Assembly: GCA_947377625.1 (NCBI GenBank)
Contig: CANCGR010000018.1
Coordinates: 1 to 14,345, forward strand
DNA length: 14,345 bases
DNA from: Gammaproteobacteria bacterium
Lineage (GTDB): Bacteria; Pseudomonadota; Gammaproteobacteria; Pseudomonadales; Pseudohongiellaceae
Direction of reading: 5' to 3'
Part shown: positions 1-8,501 of the stretch, piece after piece
How positions within the stretch are numbered: the first letter of the stretch is position 1
Layout of the letters: the number at the start of each line of letters is the position of its first letter
Notes under the pieces: generated by a model
What the model was told of the DNA's origin: nothing
What the model saw: the letters and a program-made list of their open reading frames with translations, nothing else
The model's database searches: none
Program-made: the position numbers and the translations under genes

Positions 1-2138
1 AATTTGCCATACCCCGGCAGGTTGTTGACTGCTGCATCCACCAGCGAGGGCTGGTGCCCTGAAAAATTGGACATGAAGTTGTAGGAGAGCATCCAGTTCA
101 ACTGAAAACCAGCTGCCAATGATTGCTGATGCTGCAGCTGCAAATTGCCACTCCAGCGTGGTGCATAAGGCCGCTGCCCCTCTATCAGCACTTGTTGCTG
201 GGCAATATTGAGGGTGGTTTTACCATCCTTGATAAATCGGGCATCGAGCCATCCCAGCAAGGAACGCAGTTGCCATTGGGGCATTAATTGCCAGTTTGCT
301 TCGAATTCCACGCCGTAGTGACGCGCATCACCCTGGTTGGCCAAATGATCAATGCCAGTACCCGTGAGGGGATTCATGTCCCGCACAAAACCCTGCACAT
401 TGCGGTAGTCATAACTGAAGGCAGACAAGTTCAGTTGCAGCTTTTGCTTAGGGAAATTTGTTTTCACCCCAGCCTCCCAAGCCAGCAACGTTTCAGCGGC
501 ATAAGGTGCTATCTCGATCGCTTTAAAGGGAAAGCCACCGAAGAAACCGCCGCTTTTGAACCCTTGCGAGAGTTTGCCATACCACAGCGTGCCTGCATCT
601 TGCTGGAATTCCACACCAAGACTGCCTGACAGGTGTTGGTCGAGACTGTAGTCGGCAGACAGGCCTTTCAGTGCAAAATACGGCGAGTCGAAACTGCCAT
701 CGCGATAATGTTTTTGTTCGTGCGTGTAGCGGACATTACCGTTGAGCCTCCACTGATCAGTCAACGGCAACGAGAGATCTGCATAAACCGATTGCGAACG
801 TGTCGTTTGATGGTAATTGAGTTTCCCCACCTCCAACCCTACCAGCGCATTGTCGCGCAGGTTGAAATCACGGTGCTCAAGAAAATCCTCGTCGCTGATT
901 GCCATTCCCAACAACCAATCAATTTTGCCGCCTTTGACCGACAACAATTGCAACTCTTCACTAAGTGCTTCTATCTCGCTGCTCGCAATGCGATGGCCAT
1001 ATTCACCGCCACTGCCATCAAGATCGAGTGCGACCCCATAATTGAAGTGATCGATGCCCGAGATTGATTTGACGATGAAATCGGGGCCACTCCATGCGAG
1101 CTCCAACATCGTGCTCACATAATCATTGGTTTGTTTGTTAAGTGGACTGGAAAAAACCGTACTGCCATCGCGAGCCTGCTGCGCAAGATTTTCCACCGCT
1201 CCGTATTTACCCAGGTACACCTGATTCACACCACCAAAATTGATGCAATGCAGGTCATCGCGCTTGCCAGCAAGAACCGCTGCGCAGAAGGTACCTGGAA
1301 TGGCGCGCGGATCAGGATCATAGAGCCCTATGGAGCGACCAAGCGGGATATCCGAATCATCTTTGCCGCTTTGCACTTTCCAATCCAGCTGCCATTGATC
1401 TGCGAGATTCCAATGCAGCCAGCTACGAACATCGTAACGCTGCTTTTCGCCGTGCCGTTCGCCGGTTGGTAGCGAATGTTGCCAGCCACCATCGCCATTC
1501 TCGACCTGGGCCGCCAATCGCAAGGCCGCCTCATTGTTTAATGGCAAATTCACCATGCCGTCCAGCAAGGATTGCTGCCAGCTGCCATAGGTAAGCGACA
1601 GCGCTTGCTGATGTTCACCTGTTACTGCACGGTGACTATCAAGCCGCACTGCTCCACCGGTGGTATTACGTCCATAAAGTCCACCTTGCGGGCCTTTGAG
1701 CATTTCGACCTGGTCTATATCGAACAAACCAAGATCGCCCATCACCGTGGCAACTTGATAAACCCCATCGGCAAAAACGGCAGCAGTTGGTGTGTTGTTG
1801 CTGTTGAAGTCCTGCAACCCCACACCCCTGATTACCCAAGTGGGGATACCGGCGCCGGGAAAATCTTCAAACATGCTTACATTCTGGGTTTGCGAAACAA
1901 GCTCAGGCAGGGTGCGCAGATGCAGCGACTCAATAGTGCTACCGTCCACCACGTTCATGCTTATCGGCACTTGTGACGAGTCTTCACTGCGTTTGCGCGC
2001 CGTGACCAGTACTTGCTCTACTATTGATGGTTGAGCTGATGATTGAGCTGATGACTGGGCCTCTGCCAACAAAGGCTGCATTGCCAGCATCAATAACGAA
2101 CCCGCAGCTGTGCTGCGTATGGTGCCCGCCTTCTTCAT
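1..2138 (-). CDS. TonB-dependent outer-membrane receptor, N-terminal 712 residues (C-terminus beyond window start)
   Basis: The minus frame from ATG at 2136-2138 stays open to the window edge; I checked it codon by codon and found no stop. Residues 1-27 form a signal peptide ending in AEA. A Ser/Ala/Gln linker follows, then the TonB-box-like stretch EQVLVTARKR (about 41-50). The plug domain has RGVG at 104-107 and GPQGG-LYGRNTTGGAV at about 149-164, both hallmark plug motifs. The rest is aromatic-rich beta-barrel, with a Cys285/Cys298 pair probably in an outer loop. Receptors of this class usually have about 750-850 residues, so perhaps 50-130 residues are missing. The family imports ferric siderophores, cobalamin, sugars or other ligands using TonB energy. 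No ligand can be assigned here, and I saw no convincing Fur box upstream. It starts 64 bp after parC; a weak purine-rich stretch (AGAGAG) precedes the ATG. Confidence 0.93.
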   Translation of the reverse strand, partial: MKKAGTIRSTAAGSLLMLAMQPLLAEAQSSAQSSAQPSIVEQVLVTARKRSEDSSQVPISMNVVDGSTIESLHLRTLPELVSQTQNVSMFEDFPGAGIPTWVIRGVGLQDFNSNNTPTAAVFADGVYQVATVMGDLGLFDIDQVEMLKGPQGGLYGRNTTGGAVRLDSHRAVTGEHQQALSLTYGSWQQSLLDGMVNLPLNNEAALRLAAQVENGDGGWQHSLPTGERHGEKQRYDVRSWLHWNLADQWQLDWKVQSGKDDSDIPLGRSIGLYDPDPRAIPGTFCAAVLAGKRDDLHCINFGGVNQVYLGKYGAVENLAQQARDGSTVFSSPLNKQTNDYVSTMLELAWSGPDFIVKSISGIDHFNYGVALDLDGSGGEYGHRIASSEIEALSEELQLLSVKGGKIDWLLGMAISDEDFLEHRDFNLRDNALVGLEVGKLNYHQTTRSQSVYADLSLPLTDQWRLNGNVRYTHEQKHYRDGSFDSPYFALKGLSADYSLDQHLSGSLGVEFQQDAGTLWYGKLSQGFKSGGFFGGFPFKAIEIAPYAAETLLAWEAGVKTNFPKQKLQLNLSAFSYDYRNVQGFVRDMNPLTGTGIDHLANQGDARHYGVEFEANWQLMPQWQLRSLLGWLDARFIKDGKTTLNIAQQQVLIEGQRPYAPRWSGNLQLQHQQSLAAGFQLNWMLSYNFMSNFSGHQPSLVDAAVNNLPGYGK
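2031..2054. repeat. Perfect tandem duplication of a 12-bp unit
   Basis: TTGAGCTGATGA occurs twice in tandem (2031-2042 and 2043-2054). On the minus strand it encodes SSAQ-SSAQ, the linker between the signal peptide and the TonB-box-like segment of the receptor. The unit is in frame, so gain or loss of a copy would only lengthen or shorten this linker. Confidence 0.9.
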
Positions 2139-2202
2139 GAATGGCTCTCTAGGAAATCCAGTTTCACCCATGAATTGCCAGGGATATCGGCCTGACGTTT
2201 AA

Positions 2203-4458
2203 TCATTTGTTCTCTATTTCCACCCGGTCCACTTTCTGGAAACCACGAGGCAATTTGTTACCACGCCTGCCTCTCTCTCCCCGATAATGATCAAGCTCTT
2301 CCTTGTTGAGTTTTATAAAACGCTTGCCGCTGTGGATCACAACGGACATTCCCACACCTATTACGGCATATCCTGCCACAAACTCACTTCTATCGTGAAC
2401 CTTCGCAGGAGTGATGGCAATTATCTTGTTGCCCTTGCCGCGTGGTAATTGTGGCAGCTCAGCGAGTTTGAATACCAGCATGTGGCCTTCCGTGGTTACT
2501 GCAACTACATCATCATTTTCAACATCGCCAACCGGCACCGGTGACATCACGCGGCCGCCGTCAGGCAGATTGAGCACCGATTTACCCGCTCTGTTCTTGC
2601 CGAGCAGATTCTCCATTTTGGTGACAAAGCCATAGCCGGCATCGGAAGCGAGCAGATAAAAATTGTCAGGATCGCCAATCACCATGCCTTCAAAAGTAGC
2701 GCCTGATTCCGGTGCGAGCCGACCGGTCAATGGCTCACCCATGCCACGTGCTGACGGCAAACTGTGCGCGAGCACTGAGTAAGCACGCCCTGTCGAATCC
2801 AGGAATACTACGTTCTGGTTGCTTCGACCTTTGTCTACCAGCTTCAGCTTGTCGCCAGCCTTGTATTGCAACGTAGTGGCGTCCAGATCATGGCCTTTGG
2901 CAGCGCGCACCCAACCGGCTTCCGACAACACGATGGTGACCGGATCTACACTCAACAATTCATTATCGGTGAACGCCTGTGCTTCGGCTCGTGTCACCAA
3001 CTGTGAGCGGCGATTGTCGCCATAGGTTTCTGCATCAGCTGCCAGTTCTTTCTTGATTAATGTTTTCAGGCGACCTTTCGATTGCAGCGTGAGCTGCAAC
3101 TGCACGCGCTCAGATTCCAAACCTTCCTGCTCGGCCCTGATCTCCATTTCTTCCAGCCGGGCCAGGTTGCGCAGTTTCAGTTCAAGAATGGACTCAGCCT
3201 GCTTGTCAGACAACGCAAACCGCTCCATCAACGCCGGCTTGGGCTTGTCTTCGGTACGAATGATTCTGATGACTTCATCAATATTCAAGTACGTGATCAG
3301 CAACGCATCGAGAATGTGCAAGCGCGCAAGAATTTTGTCGAGACGGTGTTGCAAGCGCCGCGTTACAGTTTGCGTGCGGAATTCCAGCCATTCCCTGAGA
3401 ATGTCGAGCAGTCCTTTCACGCGCGGCAAACCGTCAGTGCCGATCATGTTGAGATTGATGCGGTAGCTCTTTTCAAGATCAGTGCAAGTGAACAGGTGGC
3501 CCATCACCGCATCTGCATCAATGCGGTTTGAACGTGGCACGATTACGATGCGGGTAGGATTCTCGTGATCAGACTCATCGCGCAGATCCACCACCATCGG
3601 CAATTTCTTCTTCTGCATCTGCGCGGCAATTTGTTCCAGCACTTTGGAACCTGATACCTGATACGGCAGTGCGGTGATAACAATGTCGCCGTCTTCTCGC
3701 TTGTAGACGGCACGGCACTTGACCATACCGCGACCGCTTGCATACATCGTGGCAATTTCTGAACGCGGCGTGATGATCTCGGCAGCTGTCGGAAAATCAG
3801 GCGCCTGCACAAAGCTCAATACATCTGCCAAGGTAGCCGCAGGGTTGTCCAGCACATGAATGCAAGCCTGCACCACTTCCTTCAGATTGTGCGGAGGAAT
3901 ATCTGTGGCCATGCCCACGGCAATGCCACTGGCACCATTGAGCAACACGTTGGGCAAACGCGCCGGCAGAATGACTGGCTCCTCCAGCTCACCGTCGAAG
4001 TTGAGTTTCCAGTCGACCGTGTTTTGCCCCAGCTCTGACAACAATACTTCTGCATAACCCTGCAAACGTGATTCGGTATAACGCATCGCCGCGAATGATT
4101 TCGGATCATCCGGCGAACCCCAGTTGCCCTGACCATCCACCAATGGATAGCGATAAGAGAAGGGCTGCGCCATCAGCACCATCGCCTCATAACAAGCGGA
4201 GTCGCCATGCGGATGGAATTTACCGATCACGTCACCAATGGTACGTGCCGACTTTTTGTATTTGGCGGAGTTCTTGAGCCCGAGTTCGCTCATCGCATAA
4301 ACAATGCGGCGCTGCACCGGCTTGAGGCCGTCACCAATATGCGGCAACGCGCGATCATTGATCACGTACATTGAATAATTCAGATACGCCTGTTCAACGA
4401 ACTTGCGCAGCGGAATCTGTTCCATGCCTTCAGCGTTGAATGTGGTGGGTTCGTTCAT
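2203..4458 (-). CDS. parC: DNA topoisomerase IV subunit A (ParC)
   Basis: This 751-residue protein matches the length of E. coli ParC (752). It forms the A2B2 topoisomerase IV with ParE, which decatenates replicated chromosomes. The breakage-reunion domain fills roughly residues 15-480. Catalytic Tyr127 sits in AAMRYTESRL. The quinolone-determining segment GKFHPHGDSACYEAM has Ser87 and Glu91 where E. coli has Ser80 and Glu84, so the common resistance substitutions are absent. The long ILDALL...I-RTEDKP coiled-coil region and a C-terminal beta-pinwheel follow, the latter from about residue 500 to KLPRGFQKVD near the end. It is ParC rather than GyrA by its length and its adjacency to parE. The start is supported by GGAAAG 7 bases upstream. 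parE ends 76 bp upstream. Confidence 0.98.
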   Translation of the reverse strand: MNEPTTFNAEGMEQIPLRKFVEQAYLNYSMYVINDRALPHIGDGLKPVQRRIVYAMSELGLKNSAKYKKSARTIGDVIGKFHPHGDSACYEAMVLMAQPFSYRYPLVDGQGNWGSPDDPKSFAAMRYTESRLQGYAEVLLSELGQNTVDWKLNFDGELEEPVILPARLPNVLLNGASGIAVGMATDIPPHNLKEVVQACIHVLDNPAATLADVLSFVQAPDFPTAAEIITPRSEIATMYASGRGMVKCRAVYKREDGDIVITALPYQVSGSKVLEQIAAQMQKKKLPMVVDLRDESDHENPTRIVIVPRSNRIDADAVMGHLFTCTDLEKSYRINLNMIGTDGLPRVKGLLDILREWLEFRTQTVTRRLQHRLDKILARLHILDALLITYLNIDEVIRIIRTEDKPKPALMERFALSDKQAESILELKLRNLARLEEMEIRAEQEGLESERVQLQLTLQSKGRLKTLIKKELAADAETYGDNRRSQLVTRAEAQAFTDNELLSVDPVTIVLSEAGWVRAAKGHDLDATTLQYKAGDKLKLVDKGRSNQNVVFLDSTGRAYSVLAHSLPSARGMGEPLTGRLAPESGATFEGMVIGDPDNFYLLASDAGYGFVTKMENLLGKNRAGKSVLNLPDGGRVMSPVPVGDVENDDVVAVTTEGHMLVFKLAELPQLPRGKGNKIIAITPAKVHDRSEFVAGYAVIGVGMSVVIHSGKRFIKLNKEELDHYRGERGRRGNKLPRGFQKVDRVEIENK

Positions 4459-4534
4459 CGTCTGTCTTTCCTGTCTCGGGTATTACTTCAACAGCAGTTT
4501 CAACTAAAGCTTCAATTACAACGTCAACGGTAGC

Positions 4535-6433
4535 CTAGAAATCAGCCTTGTTGCCATTGGCTTCCAGCCAGTCCTTGCGGTCGCCTGAGCGTTTCTTCGC
4601 CAGCAGCATGTCCATCAGTTCATTGGTAAGCTCGAATTCATCAACATTGAGCTGCACCAGGCGGCGCGTGTCCTTGTTCATCGTGGTCTCGCGCAACTGC
4701 AGCGGATTCATCTCGCCCAAGCCCTTGAAGCGTTGCACATTGGGTTTGCCTTTTTTGTGTTCGGCAACCAGCCGGTCAAGAATGCCGTTTTTCTCCTGTT
4801 CATCCAGTGCATAGAACACTTCCTTGCCCAGATCGATACGATAGAGCGGCGGCATCGCCACAAAGATATGGCCAGCCTCCACCACAGCGCGAAAATGACG
4901 AATGAACAATGCGCATAACAAGGTGGCGATGTGCAAACCATCAGAGTCGGCGTCGGCAAGTATGCAGACCTTGCCGTAACGCAGCGCACTCAAATCCCTG
5001 GAGTCCGGATCAACACCAATGGCAGTGGCAATATCGTGCACTTCCTGTGAGGCCAGAATTTCATTGGAGCTGACCTCCCACGTATTAAGAATTTTCCCGC
5101 GCAACGGCATGATCGCCTGTGTTTCACGATCACGCGCTTGCTTGGCGGAGCCACCTGCTGAATCACCTTCCACCAGAAACAATTCACCGGCAAACACATC
5201 CTGCGTTGAACAATCAGCCAGCTTGCCCGGCAACGCCGGACCGGAAGTTATTTTTTTCCTAACCACCAGTTTGCTGGCCTTCATGCGCAGTTGTGCGTTG
5301 TTGATGCACATCTCGGCCAATTGCTCAGCTTCAGCGGTATGTTGGTTCAGCCACAGACTGAAAGCGTCTTTCACGACGCCGCCAACAAAGGCAGCCGATT
5401 GTCGTGAGGAAAGTTTTTCCTTGGTCTGGCCGGAAAATTGCGGTTCCACCATCTTGGATGAGAGCACATAACTGCAACGATCCCAGATATCTTCCGCCGA
5501 CAGTTTGATGCCGCGCGGAATCAGATTACGGAATTCGCAAAACTCCTTGATTGCCTCGATAAGCCCGGTGCGGAAACCGTTGACGTGCGTGCCGCCTTGC
5601 ACCGTAGGAATCAGGTTGACATAACTTTCAGTGAGCAGCTCCCCGCCTTCGGGCAGCCACAGCACGGCCCAGTCAACCATCTCTTCATTGCCCTTCATGG
5701 AACCGGTGAACGGATCGCGTGGCAGCGTTGGTGTTTGCAGGCACGATTGCTTGAGGTAATCCGACAAGCCGTCTTCGAAATACCATTCGTCACTGCGCGC
5801 CTTGTCGGTGCTCACGGTATTGTCGATGAAACTGACGCGCAGTCCCGGACACAACACGGCCTTGGCTCGCAGCACATGGATCAAACGCGAAATCGAGATG
5901 TTGGGGCTGTCAAAATATTTGGGGTCTGGCAGGAAGCGCACCGTGGAGCCGGTGTTGCGCGCGCCCACTTTGTCGACGATCTTGAGTTCCGAGGCCTTGT
6001 CACCGTTTTTGAATGACATGCGGTAAACAGAGCCGTTGCGCCTCACCAATACTTCGAGATCGAGCGAGAGCGCATTCACCACTGACACGCCGACGCCATG
6101 CAAACCACCGGAGAACTTGTAGTTGTCGCTCGAGAATTTGCCACCGGCGTGCAGCCGCGTGAGGATCAACTCAACACCGCTGACTTTTTCTTCCGGATGA
6201 ATGTCGACCGGCATGCCACGACCATCGTCAGTGACCTCTACCGTGCCGTCTTTCTCCAGCGTCACAGTGATATGACGGGCATGACCGGCCAGCGCCTCAT
6301 CAACGCTGTTGTCCACCACCTCTTGCACCAGATGATTGGGACGGGTGGTGTCGGTATACATGCCAGGACGACGTCGTACCGGATCAAGCCCGCTGAGAAC
6401 TTCAATCGAGCCTGCGTTATATTCTTTGCTCAT
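4535..6433 (-). CDS. parE: DNA topoisomerase IV subunit B (ParE)
   Basis: This ATPase subunit of topoisomerase IV has 632 residues (E. coli ParE has 630). The GHKL ATPase domain comes first: QEVVDNSVDEALAG has the catalytic Glu38 and the Mg-binding Asn42, DDGRGMP lies around residue 70, and the ATP lid GGLHGVGVSVVNA around 109-121. The transducer domain has QTKEKL (336-341), whose lysine contacts ATP. The TOPRIM domain has the metal ligands Glu422 (LVEGDSAGG) and Asp494/496/498 (ADADSDGLH), then PPLYRI and the RFKGLGEMNP signature near 568-577. The short length, without the GyrB insert, and the C-terminal LLAKKRSGDRKDWLE mark it as ParE. AAGGAAAG lies 9 bases before the ATG. It sits between yqiA (46 bp upstream) and parC (76 bp downstream). 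Confidence 0.98.
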   Translation of the reverse strand: MSKEYNAGSIEVLSGLDPVRRRPGMYTDTTRPNHLVQEVVDNSVDEALAGHARHITVTLEKDGTVEVTDDGRGMPVDIHPEEKVSGVELILTRLHAGGKFSSDNYKFSGGLHGVGVSVVNALSLDLEVLVRRNGSVYRMSFKNGDKASELKIVDKVGARNTGSTVRFLPDPKYFDSPNISISRLIHVLRAKAVLCPGLRVSFIDNTVSTDKARSDEWYFEDGLSDYLKQSCLQTPTLPRDPFTGSMKGNEEMVDWAVLWLPEGGELLTESYVNLIPTVQGGTHVNGFRTGLIEAIKEFCEFRNLIPRGIKLSAEDIWDRCSYVLSSKMVEPQFSGQTKEKLSSRQSAAFVGGVVKDAFSLWLNQHTAEAEQLAEMCINNAQLRMKASKLVVRKKITSGPALPGKLADCSTQDVFAGELFLVEGDSAGGSAKQARDRETQAIMPLRGKILNTWEVSSNEILASQEVHDIATAIGVDPDSRDLSALRYGKVCILADADSDGLHIATLLCALFIRHFRAVVEAGHIFVAMPPLYRIDLGKEVFYALDEQEKNGILDRLVAEHKKGKPNVQRFKGLGEMNPLQLRETTMNKDTRRLVQLNVDEFELTNELMDMLLAKKRSGDRKDWLEANGNKADF

Positions 6434-6479
6434 GGGAGATAGCTTTCCTTCGATTACTTGCTGCCCTGGCGGGCACTAT

Positions 6480-7064
6480 TTACTTCAATCCGGCAAATTG
6501 CATCAGACGCGGCAACATGTCGGCAAAATTCTCAAAACTGTGATTCCCGCCTTGCTGCACGATTTGTTCGCAGCCGGCATAACGTTTCACTGCCAAGCGG
6601 TAATCCAGCACTTCATCGCCGGTTTGCACCAACAGTAGATAGCGCTGCGGCTCAGCAATCACCTTTACATCGAATTGCCGCAGACTTTCCACATGTGCTG
6701 TCGTGAATTCGTAGTCCTCGCCACTGTAGTAATTACGCTGCGGGCCTAAAAATTCAGCGTGCAAATGGTCACACGGGGAGACGGCCGGATTAACCAGCGC
6801 CGCCTTTAACCTGAATCTTTCAGCCAGCCACGTGGCGTAATACCCCCCCAGCGAACTGCCAATCAACAGCGCAGGAAGTTCGCCCTGGTCAGTAATACAG
6901 GCCGTCGCAGCAAGCATCGCCAACGCAGGATCGTGGGAAAGTGCGGGCACCACACTTTCAATTTGGTTGGCATCGCAGTATTCGACAACGAGACGGGCTT
7001 TGAGCGAAGCAGGAGAACTGTTGAAGCCATGCAAATAAACAACACGTGGACGCTGTGCTCTCAT
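6480..7064 (-). CDS. yqiA: YqiA-like alpha/beta-hydrolase esterase
   Basis: This 194-residue protein matches E. coli YqiA (193 residues), a small serine esterase of the UPF0227 family whose physiological substrate is unknown. It begins with the family's YLHGFNSSPASLKA segment (residues 10-23). The nucleophile elbow is GSSLGG (69-74, Ser71). VNPAVSP lies at 91-97. Asp150 in QTGDEVLDY and His175 in QGGNHSF complete a Ser-Asp-His triad. I chose ATG at 7064 because homologues start only a few residues before the LYLHGF strand. A longer reading from 7121 would overlap the end of cpdA and adds nothing that looks conserved. The ribosome site before this ATG is weak, so translation may depend on cpdA upstream (31-bp gap). 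The place between cpdA and parE is the same as in E. coli. Confidence 0.93.
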   Translation of the reverse strand: MRAQRPRVVYLHGFNSSPASLKARLVVEYCDANQIESVVPALSHDPALAMLAATACITDQGELPALLIGSSLGGYYATWLAERFRLKAALVNPAVSPCDHLHAEFLGPQRNYYSGEDYEFTTAHVESLRQFDVKVIAEPQRYLLLVQTGDEVLDYRLAVKRYAGCEQIVQQGGNHSFENFADMLPRLMQFAGLK

Positions 7065-7095
7065 AGCAATGGGCTTTGGTGAACTGCCGGCAAGG

Positions 7096-7908
7096 TTAAT
7101 AGCCGATACCCGCAAAATCAACCGCGTAAGTCTTGTTCTTGACGCGGTGGACTCCAGTCTTCAAGAGACCGTCGGGGTGCAGCTCAAGCCAGCGATAACC
7201 CGGGTTGCGATCATCCAGCGCGAAATCTTCACTGGTGGGATGGAACTGGATGCAGGTAGAAGGCGAACCATAATAGGTCACCCCGTTGCGCTGCCGTTTC
7301 AGCTCATGATGGATATGGCCAAACAACACGGCCCGCACTGTGGGGTAACGGTCGAGTACGGCAAAAAAATCTTTGGGATTCTGCAGCGCGTGATGTTGCA
7401 GCCAGTCGGCTTTTACGGGCACAGGATTATGGTGCAGACACACCAGCACGTGTTCGGCGTCAGTGCTTTTCAACTGCTCATCCAGAAACTCCAGCTCGGC
7501 TTTCTTCAAAAAGCCGTGCACCGCCCCGACGACGTTACTGCTGAGCATCAACACCAGCCAGTTGCCGAAACGCATCGACTTGTCGAAGCAGCGATTGCCG
7601 GCATCAAGCGCCTTTTGCATGGCCTTGAGTTCATCGTGGTTGCCGGGAATCCAGTGTTGGCGCGCACCGAGCGTGGCCAGTGTGGCGTGAAGGCGGCGAT
7701 AACTCACCGCACTGTTATCCTGCGAGGCATCACCGGTAAGCAGAACGCCAGCAATCACTTTTTCCTTTTTGCGAATCAGCCCGATTACATCCTGCAAACC
7801 TTCTTCGCAATTCATCCCGACCAACACATGCGAAGTATCGGCATATAAATGCGTATCAGTCACCTGAACCAAACGAAAACTTTTGTTTTTCGAGAGCAGG
7901 CGCTGCAT
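7096..7908 (-). CDS. cpdA: 3',5'-cyclic-AMP phosphodiesterase CpdA
   Basis: This 270-residue metallophosphoesterase (E. coli CpdA has 275) hydrolyses cAMP to 5'-AMP in the cytoplasm and so damps Crp signalling. The class III phosphodiesterase metal ligands are all visible: Asp18 and His20 in VTDTHL, Asp60 in LLTGDASQD, Asn90-His91 in IPGNHDE, His159-His160 in CLHHNPVP, and His198/His200 in LFGHIHHE. The start is ATG 7906-7908. It is preceded by a GAGG ribosome site that lies inside the end of yqiB, only 2 bp separate the two genes, and the LVQVTDTHL strand begins soon after it. A longer reading from 7983 would run inside yqiB and is rejected. Translational coupling to yqiB is likely. Confidence 0.96.
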   Translation of the reverse strand: MQRLLSKNKSFRLVQVTDTHLYADTSHVLVGMNCEEGLQDVIGLIRKKEKVIAGVLLTGDASQDNSAVSYRRLHATLATLGARQHWIPGNHDELKAMQKALDAGNRCFDKSMRFGNWLVLMLSSNVVGAVHGFLKKAELEFLDEQLKSTDAEHVLVCLHHNPVPVKADWLQHHALQNPKDFFAVLDRYPTVRAVLFGHIHHELKRQRNGVTYYGSPSTCIQFHPTSEDFALDDRNPGYRWLELHPDGLLKTGVHRVKNKTYAVDFAGIGY

Positions 7909-7910
7909 GG

Positions 7911-8441
7911 CTACTTCCCTCCCTCGATTATTGCCGGCGCCCCGTCCAGCGGCTGCGGTGGACGCAAACAGGCCGGCAAACACAGATAACCCAGACCGCC
8001 CTCAAGACAGAGCGTCAGCCATTCAGCCAGAAACAGGTTGATCTGGTTTTTTTCGTCCCAGGTGAAACGCGGTGCTTCGTCTTCGCGATAAACCGCTTTG
8101 AAGCTGCGCTGATCCTGGTAGCTAATGACTTCGGCAGTTTCGGCATCGTGATAGAGCCGCACGGTGAGGCGCGGCGTCTTGAACCACTGAGGCGCGTCTT
8201 CTTCAACCTGCAGCGCCAACACCACAGTGGTGGTGTAGCGAAAGGATTCGAGCACCTGCAGCTCAAGCTTGTGCTCGGTATTGCCACCGGCACTCACCCC
8301 GGGAAACAGAATGGTGCGGCTTAAGCCTGTATGAAATTCGGGGAGCAGTTTGCGCAATCGCAGATAGTTGGCATCGCAAACCGCCATGCGAGCACTCAAA
8401 TCCAGCGGGGGGCGCTTCTGTAAGGCACACGATTTCAGCAC
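7911..8441 (-). CDS. yqiB: DUF1249 protein YqiB
   Basis: This 176-residue protein of unknown function belongs to the YqiB/DUF1249 family. The start of that family (an arginine-rich lead, then ..L..LC..NY.RL.RLLP) is recognisable in KRPPLDLSARMAVCDANYLRLRKLLPEF. The core follows: a beta-rich segment FRYTTTVVLALQVE, then PRLTVRLYHDAETAEVISYQ, and FLAEWLTLCLEGG. E. coli YqiB has 140 residues. This copy carries about 25-30 extra Pro/Leu-rich residues at its C-terminus after the LCLEGG helix. The start is GTG at 8441, with AAGGA close before it. The next ATG, at residue 19, would remove part of the conserved N-terminus. It lies 69 bp or less after nudF and 2 bp before cpdA. Its constant company with cpdA and nudF is known, but no biochemical role is. 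Confidence 0.88.
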   Translation of the reverse strand: MLKSCALQKRPPLDLSARMAVCDANYLRLRKLLPEFHTGLSRTILFPGVSAGGNTEHKLELQVLESFRYTTTVVLALQVEEDAPQWFKTPRLTVRLYHDAETAEVISYQDQRSFKAVYREDEAPRFTWDEKNQINLFLAEWLTLCLEGGLGYLCLPACLRPPQPLDGAPAIIEGGK

Positions 8442-8501
8442 AAATCCTTATCCTGTTCCGCGCCGCTACTTATAGGCCCGCTATTCATAGTAATAGTCTC
8501 A

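Noticed and set aside
752..761. Palindrome ACTGATCAGT, reminiscent of the tolC operator
   Set aside because: It is inside receptor coding sequence, shorter, and has a different centre; likely chance.
288..2034. A series of plus-strand open frames of 74-144 codons opposite the receptor gene
   Set aside because: They are antisense to a continuous 712-codon receptor with a signal peptide and plug motifs; the products resemble no family and lack ribosome sites.
2139..2260. Search for a Fur box upstream of the receptor
   Set aside because: The A/T-rich stretch near 2198-2219 matches the 19-bp consensus too poorly to call.
3390..4480. Possible quinolone-resistance substitution in ParC
   Set aside because: Ser87 and Glu91 correspond to wild-type Ser80 and Glu84 of E. 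coli ParC; nothing unusual is seen.
7065..7121. A longer yqiA start at 7121
   Set aside because: It overlaps the end of cpdA and adds residues ahead of the family's conserved N-terminus.
7909..7983. A longer cpdA start at 7983
   Set aside because: It lies inside yqiB, adds a low-complexity Ala/Gly stretch, and ignores the well-placed GAGG site before 7908.
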